This document shows, piece by piece, positions 12,301 to 24,056 of a stretch of DNA of 64,000 nucleotides. The translations under genes and the position numbers were made by a program. Source of the stretch: Blastomyces gilchristii SLH14081 (Eukaryota > Ascomycota > Eurotiomycetes > Onygenales > Ajellomycetaceae); contig NW_003101659.1 in NCBI RefSeq assembly GCF_000003855.2, positions 213,475 to 277,474 of the forward strand, in the 5' to 3' direction. The stretch's first letter is position 1; the number at the start of each line of letters is the position of its first letter. The notes under the pieces were generated by a model that saw only the letters and a program-made list of their open reading frames with translations, searched no databases and had not been told where the DNA came from.

Positions 12301-13533
12301 TGTGGCACAGGTCTGGTAAGACGCTCCTCAGCACCGAGAAACCAAGGGAGAGGTGCACCGTAAGATGATGGGCTTGAATGACACTGTGAGCACAAATAAA
12401 AACACAACAAGCCATCAATCATCCTTTTGGGCGGGCGATATTCCCTATTCCTGGTCCAGTCTAACTCCAGCCAAGCAGCCGTGGCCCGTGGAGTCAGTCC
12501 GTCAGCCAGCGTTCGTGGGAATAAACTAACCGCATTTCTCCAGTGGAGTCCCCCGTATTACCTGCGGATGTTATGGAAACCCAGAACCCAGACATATTTT
12601 TTGTTCCTCTGCCATGGCTTGCTCCACCCTTGAATTCCGAGGCCAGGAGCGAAATATAGAAAGGCGCTGTGCAAGAGGCTAAAAATCCCCATGCAACTCT
12701 GGCATCATGTATGTATGATGTCTGCAAACACGGAACATTTCTGGGCGCGTCACGACTCACAACCCCCTGTTCTGGGACCAGGACCCGTCCCATCGGCTTA
12801 GGTTCATTATTCATCTTTGTGGCTCTGGGAAAAAAGGCGGCAACCAAGTTACGACACGGACAAGGAAGACGTGGGTGGAATGGCTTGCGGCGCCCCAGAC
12901 CCATCTCGCTAAGAAAGAATCCATTTGAGTAGTTGATATTCAGGGTACCCCAAACACGAAACTTTTGCTGTTGCTAAATAATACCACCTTTCTCTTTTTT
13001 TGTTTTTCCATCTCCTGAACCTTCTTTTGTGTGGACTTTGACTATCTTGGGTCCTCGGACAAGAAGAAGTGCAACCAGCCAACAGCTCGGCTGTTTTAGA
13101 CCCATACTCTTTCATGTCATGTCATTTTCCCCTGCTTCCAAGTGCCTTGCCCTACCAAACTGCATGGCGGGTTCCTACTACGCAATAATAACAATTAATG
13201 GACTCCGGCCGCCCAGATCTCTTGTATCAGAAATGGGTCATTTACTTATTCCCTTATTATTAGACATGAGAATCCTATCCATAGCCTTGCGCAACTAGTG
13301 GTTTTCGACTCACCCCGTCGACTAGTACATGTATATATATATATATACGCATACATACATATATATAACTATATATGTGCACTGATGGAACCAAGAACGC
13401 GGCTTACATACAGTACATGCTTGCATACTTACTACATCGCAGCCTTTTTATATTCACAAGCTTTCGCATATTTTCTTGCATCCTTTCTTTCAGGTCACAA
13501 AACCAAAGTTCTAATGAATCATACTCTTTGATC
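6348..13533. other. Gene desert, about 7.2 kb
   Basis: I find no open frame with family resemblance or coherent intron structure. Seen here: a T-rich tract at about 8600-8640, four copies of GGACT at 10572-10591, GC-rich hairpins at about 11089-11135, TACGGAGTA at 9787-9795 and its complement at 12215-12223, and a (TA)n/(CATA)n microsatellite at about 13331-13375. It may contain decayed repeats or long non-coding transcripts; neither can be shown by reading alone. Confidence 0.5.
13331..13376. repeat. TA/CATA microsatellite
   Basis: Runs of alternating TA with interspersed CATA units lie about 160 bp upstream of the start codon of the next gene, where they could affect promoter structure or vary in length between strains. 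Confidence 0.8.
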
Positions 13534-14844
13534 ATGGCTGACAACTGTTGGTATCGGCCTTCTTTCGTTGGCTCGGCCAGCAATATTCCATTCTCTACTC
13601 CCCCCGAGGGCGGCCATACGTCACAACAACGACGAATCCACCATCGCATACTTAAAACCACAAGTGCTGATAACAGTCCTAGCCGGATTGCAAAACGAGA
13701 CATGATGGTGAACCATTGCCATGGACAGCGTCGCGCCATTCGAAATAGTATGCGCGAACAGTCATTCCATTTCGCTCTCCAGGGGACCGTTCCAGATGCG
13801 AGACCAGCCAGATCTCTCTCGTCTCCCCGGCATTCAACCACTACATATTCCAACAATACTCGATCATCACGCACGCTCCAGGCTGGAACATATCAACCTA
13901 ATGAAATGCTTACACCGCCAACCTATATGAATAACAATGGATTCTACATTCAACAATACGTCCCCAATCTCTATGCCAATCAAACAGGCACTCCAATGGA
14001 ATTCCCGCAATACCAGCTTGATGTTTCTAATCGCAACTCTCTCTACGTCATGGAATCACTCTCTTCGGACCCACCTACAACAAACTATTTGCTCTCTTCA
14101 ATTGGCTACGGTATGCCTTGCGCAAATGATACTGAGAGTAGCTCAACAGTGCCAACTACACTTTCAGCACCGAACGTCCTTCCTACTCAGCACAATGACA
14201 GTGAACCAAAAACCCCGCTCCTCATTCCCGATAGGGAAGAACCCGGCGAAGAACTGGTCGGTGTGGGGCTCTACGACGAACCTGAAGGGCTACCGGTCTG
14301 GGACTACTCAATGAACGGCTATTTGAGACTGAGCAGTAACACAGATTCTCCAATATTCTTAAAGCGGTCTGGGGGTAAAGGGCTGAAATTGGAGGAAACG
14401 TTTGACCCCTCCACCATCAAAATTTCTGACGATGATGATAGCGATGACGAGGAGGGGGGACAAAATAAAACTGATACCGAGAAGGAAAAGGATCAAGGCA
14501 ATTACCACGACGACTGTAGCCAAAGGAAGCAAAACCAGAGGCCGGATGAGATACAAACGCCAGAGGATCCTAATCCTCGGATCGAGCGAATGATGCAAGC
14601 ATCCCACAGCCCCTTCGAGAATCCTTCTCACTTTCAGCAAAATGAGCCATGGCTTTTATCTTCTCAACAGCATGATCCCGATAGTAGTCCTGTGTATCAT
14701 CTGGATATGGCTGGCAGGTCGTTTTTCTTTGAGGACGAGCAGGACTCGAATCTCGTACCTAGGAAATCGAACCAGGAAGTCATGGGTTTCCCCCCCAATA
14801 TGTTTGTACCATCTTATAGTGGTTCTATGTATGGTTGGATTTAA
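13534..14844 (+). CDS. Fungal protein of unknown function with acidic tract
   Basis: Single-exon reading frame of 436 residues. I chose the ATG at 13534 (context ATCATGG) because the frame upstream has no composition or motif support. The N-terminal 200 residues are rich in Ser, Thr, Asn, Pro and Tyr and look disordered. A more ordered stretch around residues 235-300 carries GVGLYDEPEGLPVWDY and GGKGLKLEETFDPS, a pattern I associate with uncharacterised filamentous-fungal proteins. It is followed by an acidic run (SDDDDSDDEEGG), a charged low-complexity segment, and an aromatic C-terminus ending SGSMYGWI. There is no signal peptide, membrane segment or known catalytic motif. The acidic and disordered make-up would suit a nuclear or chromatin-associated protein, but that is only inference. 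Confidence 0.75.
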   Translation: MADNCWYRPSFVGSASNIPFSTPPEGGHTSQQRRIHHRILKTTSADNSPSRIAKRDMMVNHCHGQRRAIRNSMREQSFHFALQGTVPDARPARSLSSPRHSTTTYSNNTRSSRTLQAGTYQPNEMLTPPTYMNNNGFYIQQYVPNLYANQTGTPMEFPQYQLDVSNRNSLYVMESLSSDPPTTNYLLSSIGYGMPCANDTESSSTVPTTLSAPNVLPTQHNDSEPKTPLLIPDREEPGEELVGVGLYDEPEGLPVWDYSMNGYLRLSSNTDSPIFLKRSGGKGLKLEETFDPSTIKISDDDDSDDEEGGQNKTDTEKEKDQGNYHDDCSQRKQNQRPDEIQTPEDPNPRIERMMQASHSPFENPSHFQQNEPWLLSSQQHDPDSSPVYHLDMAGRSFFFEDEQDSNLVPRKSNQEVMGFPPNMFVPSYSGSMYGWI

Positions 14845-15702
14845 TGGAGGGGAGATTGACCATTGTATCTCCTCAATTTTTTATTTTTTTTTCCAAGCGT
14901 GGAGTTTGTTTGGGATCGTATTGCATAGCATGGTACGGTATCATAGAACATTGCATTCTGGTTAATTAATTTGTGGCCATTTGAAGGGGAGGCGTGCAAC
15001 ATGAACATCTCAAGAGCTCATTCAGTGTTTGGTTATATAATATAGACAATACTAGTTAACTAACTTAGTTACCTTTCAACACAATTATCTATGATTTGAA
15101 TTCTGCTTTTCAATGTTGTACCCAGCAACGCAATCATTGGCTGTGCTCCCAAATAAGCATTTAGGCTCAAGACTAGTCCAAACTTTAATTTCGCCTCATT
15201 CGCAAACCCTTTAGCATCACGAAGATTTCAACAGGCACTGAAATATACATCGTTACTGCAACAGATATCACCCAACTATTGCTGGTCTGGCTGCCGACTG
15301 GCGGAGTAAAGAGGCATTTAAAATCTACTTTCGATTTCCTTTCAGTAGATTTAGCTTACGTGGCTATTTTCTATTTGTTCCTCTGTGATTTCGCACCAGT
15401 TACCCATTTTTCATCGGATGGGAATTTAAGCTGGTTGATCTGTTTTAAGACCATACATATTCTTCCCTTGACATCTTAAGCCCCTGAGCATATCCAGGTT
15501 GTACGGACAGCTTGTTGCGACACAGCCGCCTATCCTACCTCGTACCAGAATATTATGCAAGGAGCCTAACCCGATTGTTGTTGCACAAAGTTACGTTTAT
15601 TATTTTTTAAGCCCTTCTATTCCTCCCTACATACCCACGGGATTGCTTTATATTGTCTATTTTTGTCACCTAGTCTGCAACCAAACGATATCATAAATCA
15701 AC
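14845..15702. other. Intergenic between unknown protein and LAS1
   Basis: AT-rich, with no supported gene. It should hold the 3' end of the upstream gene and the LAS1 promoter. Confidence 0.5.
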
Positions 15703-17275
15703 ATGCCACGGCTTCAGTTTACTCCATGGAAGGAACCGTCTGAACTACTATCTGTCCGCAGCCAATTTTACCCCTCTATGACCACAACAGGGGAGCCTGC
15801 AGATATGCGTGCGAGAGCATGCTCGACGGTATGCCTATATCCTCAAATGCAGTTTTATGTGCTCTTTTTCTCTCGTTTTGCCTCCATGTTAACCTTTGTC
15901 ACCTTTTCATTCCCCAATAACAGGTGTGGGTTTGGAAATTGCGTGGGAACCTACCGCATACGGTGGAGGCGACTGCGCTATTAACGGATGCTATACTACA
16001 TGATGATGCGAGAAAAAATTCCATCTTTTCTATTCGAGCAACTTACTCGGCAGCCTTTTGCAGGTGGGTTGGTTACCTTCTTGCTCATGATTCATTCAAG
16101 ACACTATTTTAGCCCCCAGCCCCAACAAAAATTATCATATCCCTTTCTTGTTGATTGGCTGTTGCCCCACCCCCCCCCCCCCCCGCAAGTTCATGGGTTA
16201 CTTACTATGTGCAACGCAGATTTGTTACAGGACTAGTCGACTCCAAGTTGTACGGGAGGAGGCAGACTATGTTCCAAAGAGCAATGGAACTCGGTCTACC
16301 AGCTTCATTTGTGGAACTACGACACGAGGCGACGCATAGGGAGTTACCCGCTCTTGTCGTGCTTCGGGATGCAGCTCGTCGGTCCCTGGAATGGCTCTGG
16401 GAATTTTACTGGGACGGGCTAGGGGATATCGAGACTGCTGATGCGGGCATGGATGTTCTAGAGCAGAATAGAGAATCTCAATTGACGAAAAATGAAATTC
16501 AGCAGATGCTGAAAAATGTGGTGCTTGGTGAGAGCAACCTGGGTGAAAATTCTGCGACACGGAGGAGTTCCCGAAAATTGAAGTCGTTTCCTGGCTTAGA
16601 AAATGTCGCTCTGATTCTCAAACATCAGCAAGGAGAGCAGACTGTCACGCAAGTGCTTTTGGAGGAGGGTATTTTGATTCCAGCTAGCAGAACGTCAGTA
16701 TCTGAGCACGCTTACGGAAAGTGAACTCGCTTTTGCTAACACTTTGTTCCAGTCTAGGAAGTTCCATGGAAGCTACATTTTCGACGTGGGATGTAGTTTT
16801 GAAGGAGCTGTGTCGACACAGGATAACATTTCTGACCTCACTAAGCGGCGAGTTAGCGCGTGCCCTTGTCGATGAGGATAGTAATACTTCGGAGGGAGAC
16901 CCCTACAGAGAGGCTATATATTTATGGCTGGTCCACATCTTTAACTCGAGTGCGTGGGCTGCAGCAAGAAGGCTGTACCTCTCTACCTGTCACGTTGATG
17001 CAGCCTGTCACGATGCTTCCGGCTATTGGGCTCGCCGTCTCAGATCTTCAATGGACCAACATTCGCATAAATTGGATACAGACGCAACCAAGGAAGCCAA
17101 TAGCAATGGTACCTCCGAGTTAGGCACGGGTAGTGGGGCAGCCACACTAGGGAAGCAGGACGGATCCGTCGAGGAAATCGTAGATATGGATGCGGACTTG
17201 GACTCGAATTTGCTGCGGAGTTACGGGTGGGATGTAAAGGGAAGCTGGAAGTATAAACCCATAGGTGTTGTTTAG
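15703..17275 (+). CDS. LAS1: Las1-like pre-rRNA processing endoribonuclease
   Basis: HEPN-domain RNase that cuts ITS2 of the pre-rRNA in the nucleus, acting with the Grc3 polynucleotide kinase during 60S ribosome maturation. Four exons join in phase: 15703-15828, 15924-16063, 16220-16693 and 16753-17275, giving 420 residues. The N-terminal half matches Las1 (TPWKEPSELL, VWVWKLRGNLPHTVEATALL), followed by SKLYGRRQTMFQRAMELGLP. The HEPN catalytic RxxxxH is at R123 and H128 (RHEATH). The C-terminal part is less conserved and contains the YREAIYLWL segment and a final SYGWDVKGSWKYKPIG typical of fungal Las1 ends. Intron 2 contains a 15-base run of C. The length suits a compact fungal Las1. Confidence 0.92.
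16170..16184. repeat. Poly(C) run in LAS1 intron 2
   Basis: Fifteen consecutive C bases about 35 bp upstream of the exon 3 acceptor. It could act as an unusual polypyrimidine tract and is likely to vary in length. Confidence 0.9.
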
Positions 17276-17434
17276 AAAACATATGTACCCATAGATAAGG
17301 AACTTGTAATACTCTATGCTTATGAGCCTAAACTAAGACAAGTACATCCAGTGTCAAGGACAGCAGTCTAACAAAGCGAGTGGTTGGCATATTCGATTGG
17401 CCGCTTCTACAAAGAATTTCAATCTTCGTAGGTG

Positions 17435-17466
<32 letters not shown>
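17435..17466. repeat. Poly(A) tract of 32
   Basis: Uninterrupted run of 32 A in the intergenic region after LAS1 (17276-17842). Nothing else supported as a gene lies there. It could be a retrotransposed tail or simple slippage. No element body is recognisable upstream. Confidence 0.9.
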
Positions 17467-17472
<6 letters not shown>

Positions 17473-17842
17473 GCTCTCATCACACTACACTGGATTAGAA
17501 AATAATGAACAGAGACAATTAACAATTGCATTTCGATCTCTGTTACGTTATGTACATACATGTACATGTACAAACGAAAAACCCTCCTTGGCGGGGTTGG
17601 TTTTCTCCAGCAAGGAATAACCGCGGAAGGGCTCGGCTCAACGTCATCCTTTCTTCATTTCAAGAGCATTCAAAGCATCCACTTCGTATATTATGCTAGC
17701 TCTTATAGCACATGCTTAGAAATTACAATCAACACTCCTGCATCATCATCCTGGATGGGATAGAAATTACCGATAACTCATGATCGTAAGCAGAGCTTTC
17801 AATCGGTTGATAACTCCTGGTACATCAGTATTCAAGCGCAAA

Positions 17843-19393
17843 ATGCATATCGAATCCATTCCCATGTGTAAGTCTATCTCTTGCCACTGATAAGTGAAAG
17901 CAGCTAATGTATATATAAAAATCAACAGGGACGGGGTCGGGCAATAACTATGCCTACCTAATATCCGATGAAGCATCAAAGGATGCAATGGTCGTGGACC
18001 CAGCACATCCTCCGGAGTAGGTGATGATATCTTTGTTTTATGAAAGGAGCTAACCGACTTATCTGACACCCAATACTCCGTTTACAGAGTCATTCCTGTT
18101 CTCAAATCCCATATCGACAGCGGCAAAATTAATCTCAAAGCAATCATAAATACTCACCAGTCAGTACCCTAAAATTCTTCTCACGGCCTGGATGTAAACA
18201 TCCACCAAAACTGATTCTCTCTCCAGTCACCATGACCATTCCGGTGGCAACCAGGGGATTGTAAGTTCCTCCAACTTAATGAGATGACATGTTTTTGTAT
18301 ATATTTCCTTGTCATATCACTTACTCTTTCATATGGATCTAGCTCAAACAATTCGGCAAGCTCCCCGTCATTGGAGGCAGTGATTGCCAATCCGTCTCAA
18401 AGACTCCCAAGCACGGGGAGACCTTCAACATCGGAGAACGCATTAAAGTGACTGCTCTGCATACGCCATGCCATACCCAGGATAGCATCTGCTATTTTGC
18501 AGAAGATGGTGACCAGCGGGTTGTATTTACAGGAGATACTCTTTTCATTGGAGGTATGTGTCAGCCATGACAGCCCAATAACATCTTTTGGTTGCGAATA
18601 GAGAACAAAACAGATATGTCATGTTAAACCACCAAGCTGATACCGAGTGAGTTTTCTGTAAACTAATATAACAATACCTCTAATAGGATGTGGCCGATTC
18701 TTCGAGGGAACTGCTAAGCAGATGCATGATGCCCTAAATAATATTCTTGCTAAGCTGCCAGATGATACCAAGGTTTATGTAGGTTCATCCCATTGTTTTT
18801 GTATCGAAAAGTAAATTATATGAAGAGAAGGATGCCAGTGCCGTACTTTAACCCACTTTATAACTGACTCCGCTCAATTACAACAGCCCGGCCACGAATA
18901 TACAAAGTCAAACGTGGCATTTTGTATCGAAGTATCTCAATCGGAACCAATCAAGCGGCTACAGTGGTTTGCAGAGAAATATCGGGAAACCCAAGGCAAA
19001 TTCACCATTGGCGACGAGAAGGTACAGACTCTTCTCTTTCTATTTTGACTTTTTTTATTCCTTCTAGGCCTCGCTAGCGGTCACCACCTATGCGGCGTGG
19101 GTTCCGTCTGTGGAAACCAGAAAGTCCCAAGGCAAAACTGGCTAATTGCATCTTCTTACTTGACAGTTACATAATGTGTTCATGAGGGTCAACGTAAGCC
19201 ATCCCCATCCATAACATTCCTCGATACACTTTATGGGGAAAGTGCCTGCCTGTCGATGCTTGCGTGACTAACTCTCTCTCAGGATCCAGAAATCCAAAAG
19301 GCTACGGGCAAAACTGATCCGGTTGATGTGATGCATGCGCTGCGTGAGATGAAAAACAACTTGCCATCAAAGCCGGCAGTTCAAAAAATGTAG
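17843..19393 (+). CDS. Hydroxyacylglutathione hydrolase (glyoxalase II)
   Basis: Metallo-beta-lactamase-fold thioesterase that hydrolyses S-D-lactoylglutathione to D-lactate and glutathione, the second step of methylglyoxal detoxification. Nine short exons join in phase: 17843-17867, 17929-18016, 18088-18159, 18227-18260, 18343-18553, 18687-18778, 18887-19021, 19167-19193 and 19283-19393 (264 residues). The start ATG opens the canonical N-terminus MHIESIPMWTGSGNNYAYL. The metal-binding THxHxDH is at residues 60-65 (THHHDH), followed by SGGN. HTPCHTQDS, FTGDTLFIGGCGRFFEGT and the YPGHEYT histidine motif supply the remaining metal and substrate residues. No presequence precedes the fold, so this is probably the cytosolic form. 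The intron density is unusually high for a gene this short. Confidence 0.95.
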
Positions 19394-19818
19394 CTGATGG
19401 CCGTGGTGCTGACAGGAGTCTTCTCGACAAATTATTCACTTATTTCGCATTCCCTGTAGTTGCGTACATCCGTATGTATTGAAATGCTGAATACGTCTCT
19501 TATGCTGGACTAGGTCATCCATGCTTTTCTGAGCCGCTTCGTACATATTTTGTGCAATTGAATTAAGCTTTAAACTGCTTCGGGCTTCGTGTTAGCATAC
19601 TCTCATCGTGACGTCAAGCAGAGCAAGTTAAGATAGTAATAGTATGTAATTCAAGAAAACAGGAAAATAGGAATCACAAATGGAGATATTTATTAAATGA
19701 GTCGATTAGATTTGCCGTGATTGCCCCAAGGTCACAGAACAATATATGTAATAAAAATGGATCATAAGGAAAATCGAGAAACAAAATATTTCAAAAGCTC
19801 ATCACAAAAGTCGTTATC
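19394..19818. other. Intergenic, glyoxalase II to DUF1264 gene
   Basis: No gene supported. Short space between two plus-strand genes, presumably a 3' UTR and promoter. Confidence 0.5.
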
Positions 19819-20722
19819 ATGTCTCAAAACTTCGCGCCTATCAGCAAGATTTGCGCACACCTACATGCCTACCATGCCTACGCCTCAGATCCGACCCGGT
19901 TCGTCGAGGCCAATCACTACTGCACAATGGTAAATGAGGGTAAGCTAAGGAACGTGAAGTCCTGCATCTACGGTGTCTAAAAAAATAACGTATGGGCTCT
20001 AGACATGAGACAATGTATCATCTATGATTCTCCTGATACCGGAGCCCGCCTCATCGGCATCGAGTATTTGATTTCACCAAAGCTTTATGAAAGGCTGCCG
20101 GAGCATGAACAGGTACTCTGGCACTCGCATGTTTATGAGATAAAGAGTGGGATGTTGGTCATGCCTCCGCCGCCAGAGTGTAAGTCCGTTTAATTCAATA
20201 GCGCACCATCATCGCCTGTTGTAACTCTCCTTCGACTCTAGGGGATAGTGAGCAATTGATCGCCCAGTGTCATGACAAGGGGCTAACCCGAAGGTTTCAC
20301 TCGCCGCACGAATTGTTTAGGTACGGACCGGACAAAGTTGAACGAGCTAGAAAAAGAGGAGCTATCGCAGCTTGTCACATTTTATGGGAAGGTATACCAT
20401 CTGTGGCAGGTCGATAGGGGCGACGAATTACCAATGGGAGTGCCAGAGCTTATGGGCAGTATAACTTCCGACGAGGCGTTGAACAAGGTGCTTCCCGGTG
20501 GGAAAGTGAAATTGAGGGAAGACCACAAGTCGAAATTTGGGGTGGATCTCGATGAAAACGCGGAGAAAAGGAAAGAATTCGGTAAAGGGTTTGAGATTCA
20601 TCCAAGTACGTTGGCTCTTCATCACTCTCTTTTTGAGCTCATATTGCTTGCTGTTAAAATCGGTATTGACTGCTTTCTTGCGTCTAGATGCGGATTCGAT
20701 GTGGAAGAAACAAGGCCGTTAA
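19819..20722 (+). CDS. DUF1264 / oil-body-associated-like protein
   Basis: Member of the DUF1264 (OBAP) family, known from plant oil bodies and widespread in fungi. The biochemical function is not established. Exons: 19819-19939, 20003-20179, 20321-20605 and 20688-20722, giving 205 residues. Family signatures in order: [90 protein letters not shown], and a final [11 protein letters not shown]. The third exon's acceptor at 20319-20320 is the least certain. It is the nearest AG that restores the frame, whereas using the earlier TCTAG at about 20242 would run into a stop. The second intron is therefore about 141 bp, longer than the others. Confidence 0.85.
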
Positions 20723-21635
20723 TGCTACGAGCAAATAGCAGTACGGCGGAGTAGGGTGTTCTTTGTTGACCCCATCCACAGACCCAGATGTAATCATAGT
20801 TCAAGGTTGCTGAGAAAGATGGCCACTCAACTTATGGCTGTTTGGAACTGGAAATGAAAAATAAAATTGAATAAAATTATGAGAAAGTATATATATTATT
20901 ATATAAAAGAAATGTCTCCCACCCGCACCTGCTCAGCTTCTCACCATCCATACTGAAATGGATCAGAAGTCAAGACAGATGCTCGGGGATATCCCAGCCA
21001 TTTTATGGCATGTCATCGAGACGTATAATTATAATATTGCTTCACCGTCCACACTTGCTCGTCCTAGGTTGGAAACGGCAAGCTCTAGCATTTATAGAAG
21101 CGTACAAATATCACAGCGGAGATAATTGTCTCAAGCGGCTAAAGTTCGTTGACGGGGGTATTGGGGATATAACGCCTTTGGAGGAGGCAGTCAATATTTG
21201 ATACTGAGTGAAAACCGGCTCCTCATTCAACAGCAATTGATAAGCAGCTGAAAGGTAGAGGAGAGGAGTGCTCTGACAAAATTGTCAGCGATGGCGGAGA
21301 ATGGGGGTTGAATTGATGTCATTGCGCCTGATAAATGTGAACCAGGATTCCCATAATAGATTTCTACGAAACAAAAAGGCGACATTAATGTGCAATCAGC
21401 TTAGATTTGCTGGCTGTTTTTCATGGGAACTGAGTGTTGTGAAGAGAAGAGGAAGCAAGCAAAAACAAGAGCAAGAAAAATCTCCATTAAATGTGATTTT
21501 AAAAGTGCGGAAAAGGGAAAATATTTATCCGAAAGTTCCCACGTGATATAATTTCGGAGCTCAACTTTCCCGGCCTCAATCGATCGACCCATTCCAGCTC
21601 GTTAGGATGCGAGAAATCCACCAAAATACGCCCCA
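20723..21635. other. Intergenic, 0.9 kb
   Basis: AT-rich, including a TATATATTATTATATA stretch near 20887. Short open frames are present but none resembles a family. Likely the 3' UTR of the DUF1264 gene and the IMP1 promoter. Confidence 0.5.
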
Positions 21636-22269
21636 ATGAATGGCCGCATACTGACCACCCTCAAGCAACGGACGGGGCCTACCGTCCTGGGTGCGGTGGC
21701 CATCACCGGTGGCTGGAAACTCTTCAATGAGCACTGCTATTCATACCAGGCCTGCTCCGGCCCCTCCATGTACCCGACCATAAATTTTCGGGGCGAATGG
21801 CTTCTCGTTTCCAAGCTCCACAAGCACGGGAAAGGGGCTGAAGTTGGGGATCTTGTCATGTTCAAGAATCCTCTTTTTCGAGGGCGGACGGCGACCAAGC
21901 GGGTGCTGGGCATGCCGGGTGACTTTGTGCTGAAGAATGCGCCGGCATCCGGGGATGATGCGACTGGCGATGAGGATGCGGAGATGATACGGGTTAGAAA
22001 CTATTCCTTTCTTTTTCTTTCTTTTCTTTCTTTCATTTTTACCAGACTTCCACTATTTGATCTTTACTGACTCGTTGATGTAATTATAGGTCCCCGAAGG
22101 GCATGTCTGGGTCATTGGCGATAATTTGCCCTGGTCGAGGGACTCGAGATTTCACGGACCACTCCCGTTGGGGTTGGTGATGGGTAAAGTCATTGCAAAG
22201 GGGAAAGGCAATTCCTTTCCTAGGTGGGTACGGAATACATTGGAACCTGCCAAGTTTTCGGATGATTGA
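21636..22269 (+). CDS. IMP1: Mitochondrial inner membrane peptidase subunit 1
   Basis: Signal-peptidase-like serine protease (S26) of the mitochondrial inner membrane that cleaves sorting signals of intermembrane-space proteins, working with Imp2. Two exons, 21636-21992 and 22090-22269, join in phase 0 to give 178 residues, the usual size. An N-terminal hydrophobic anchor (VLGAVAITGGWKLF) precedes the catalytic serine block SGPSMYPT (S44). The catalytic lysine is in the TKRVLGMPGDF block (K88). The C-terminal box is GHVWVIGDN, then SRDSRFHGPLPLGLV. It sits next to genes for two mitochondrial ribosomal proteins and another mitochondrial enzyme. Imp2-type proteins differ in these boxes, so I prefer IMP1. 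Confidence 0.93.
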
Positions 22270-22485
22270 GATACAAGCACATGCATAGAACTGGAGTTTC
22301 TTCGGATTTATTAGGACATGCACTCCAACCTGGGGAATTGAGATGGCATTAAGGCTGGCTTTGCTTTTCATGTTTTGTATGTAAACAATAAAAAAACTGA
22401 GTGTGCTATAGAGCTCTAATATACAATATATTGTAACAATTGCTATAAAACCTAACCGAACAGATACAAAAAGCAACAAAAGAGG

Positions 22486-23809
22486 CTATCTAAATGAGGC
22501 GGGATTCCTTCTCTTATATGGTAGAGGCTCAATTCTCTTTCTCCGGAACTCAATCTCTGCACCCGGAATACCAAACTCGTTCATTACAGATTCTGTATTT
22601 TCATCCCATTTGCTTCTGAAAAGATGAACCCCAATTGGTTTGAGCTGGTGTCGAGTCTGAAGGCCTCGAAGGCGGAAGTCGTCTCGTTGCACTTTCTCTG
22701 CCACTTGTTTCAAATCCAAGGCAGCTTGATCCTTTTGCTCCAGAATAATTACAGAGAGCCGATGATATGGGCTTCCCTTCTGGGCGAACGGGGGAAGCCA
22801 AGGGAGGATGACTTGGTTGTCTGTTGACAGCTTGTCCAAGGAAATTCTGGGCTCAGTAGGTGAAATAGGCACGTTAACGGCCAGGAAATGGCAACGGAAA
22901 CCGAAAGTATCGTTTTCGAGGTTAGGAACATCCGAGTCCACAAGGGCAATGGTCAACAGCTTCTCGCCTCGCTCAAAGCTCTGGACACTTAGTTTGGCTG
23001 GCAGCGAGCTGACTCGGGAATCTACGAATTCACCAGGCGGTATTGATCGTCTACCGAAAGCCAATTTCACCTCGACAATGGGATCTAGGTGAGGAAGAAC
23101 ATCAGGAACCACCTTCATCTGGGTTATACGCTGAACGATGATCTTCCGTTTATACTCCCTCCATTTTTGATCGGCTAGGTATCGATATATCGGCCGATTC
23201 ATGTCACCTGGTTATTCCACATTAGACTCTGTTGTAAAAGCATAAGCTTACGAGCACTCAAAACATACCGAGTCCATCCTCAAATCGTTTCTTAATCACA
23301 GGGTCATTGATATCCGCCAGGATTTTCAAGTGCTCCAAGTGCTTCTCCATGCTCCTCAGGCGATTACTTTTCTGAAGCTCTCCTCCCACAGTCGTAGGAT
23401 CGGCCGCACGTAGTCTCGCTATTCTAGCACGTTCTGTCTCTATTTGCTTGAGCTTTTCCTCCCTATCCTCCAACAAGACCTTGCGGGCCTCCTGGAAACA
23501 TTGATATGGCAGCAGCTCGAAGGGGATATTAGGCGAGTCTTGGAGGGCCGCTCGACGTCGACGGGATCCAATTGGGTGATTGCCAGCTCGGACAAGCCTT
23601 CGCTCCAACCGAGGACTCGTTACCAGTGCCGGATCTGGAGCTCTGTAGAAGGGTTCGCTTCGAGGAGTTTCTGATTGAGCCTCATCTTTTGTGGTGGGTG
23701 TAGATGAGAAGGCGCGGGTAGGCGAAAATTGGGTTACGAGCAGGGTCTTGTTGTATGTGTGCCGTAGGCATTGGAACAATGGCCTTGAGGCTAGTTCGCA
23801 ATGCGCCAT
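22486..23809 (-). CDS. Mitochondrial large-subunit ribosomal protein mL38 (yeast MRPL35 type)
   Basis: Component of the mitoribosomal large subunit with a phosphatidylethanolamine-binding-protein fold. Exons 23809-23269 and 23207-22486 join after one base of a codon to give 421 residues. I chose the ATG at 23809 (MAHCELASRPLFQC), which opens a Ser/Arg-rich mitochondrial presequence. The frame is open further upstream with a repetitive Thr/Ser stretch, so a longer form starting at 23899 is possible. Features: an Arg-rich helix region (LRAADPTTVGGELQKSNRLRSMEKHLEHLK), DMNRPIYRYLADQKWR, and the PEBP-like domain with DSDVPNLENDTFGFRCHFLAVNVPI, LPWLPPFAQKGSPYHRLSVII and LRGLQTRHQLKPIGVHLFR. It is transcribed away from the uL4m gene. 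Confidence 0.9.
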
Positions 23810-24056
23810 TATGGGACTCTTCGTGGCGCTGAGCGTGGTGGTTACGATGGAGATGGAAGTGGTTGTTGTTGGCTGTTGCGATGAGGGTTTGGCGACCAAA
23901 CTTTTTTCTAATGTGCACTAGCGCCAAATCGGGCCAGATCCAAAATCTTCAAAAAAGACTTATATACCTCCATGCCCGGTTCTTTCGCATTCAATCATTC
24001 ACGCAATCCCTCAACGACGATTCTACTATTTCAGCTGCGTGGGATACCATTCTATA
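23810..24056. promoter_or_regulatory. Shared promoter of two mitoribosomal protein genes
   Basis: Only 247 bp separate the start codons of the divergent mL38 and uL4m genes, so both promoters and 5' UTRs must lie here. That would allow co-regulation of two subunits of the same particle. No specific factor site is claimed. Confidence 0.7.

Noticed and set aside
13404..13874. Minus-strand frame of 156 codons
   Set aside because: Antisense to the plus-strand unknown protein; no family resemblance.
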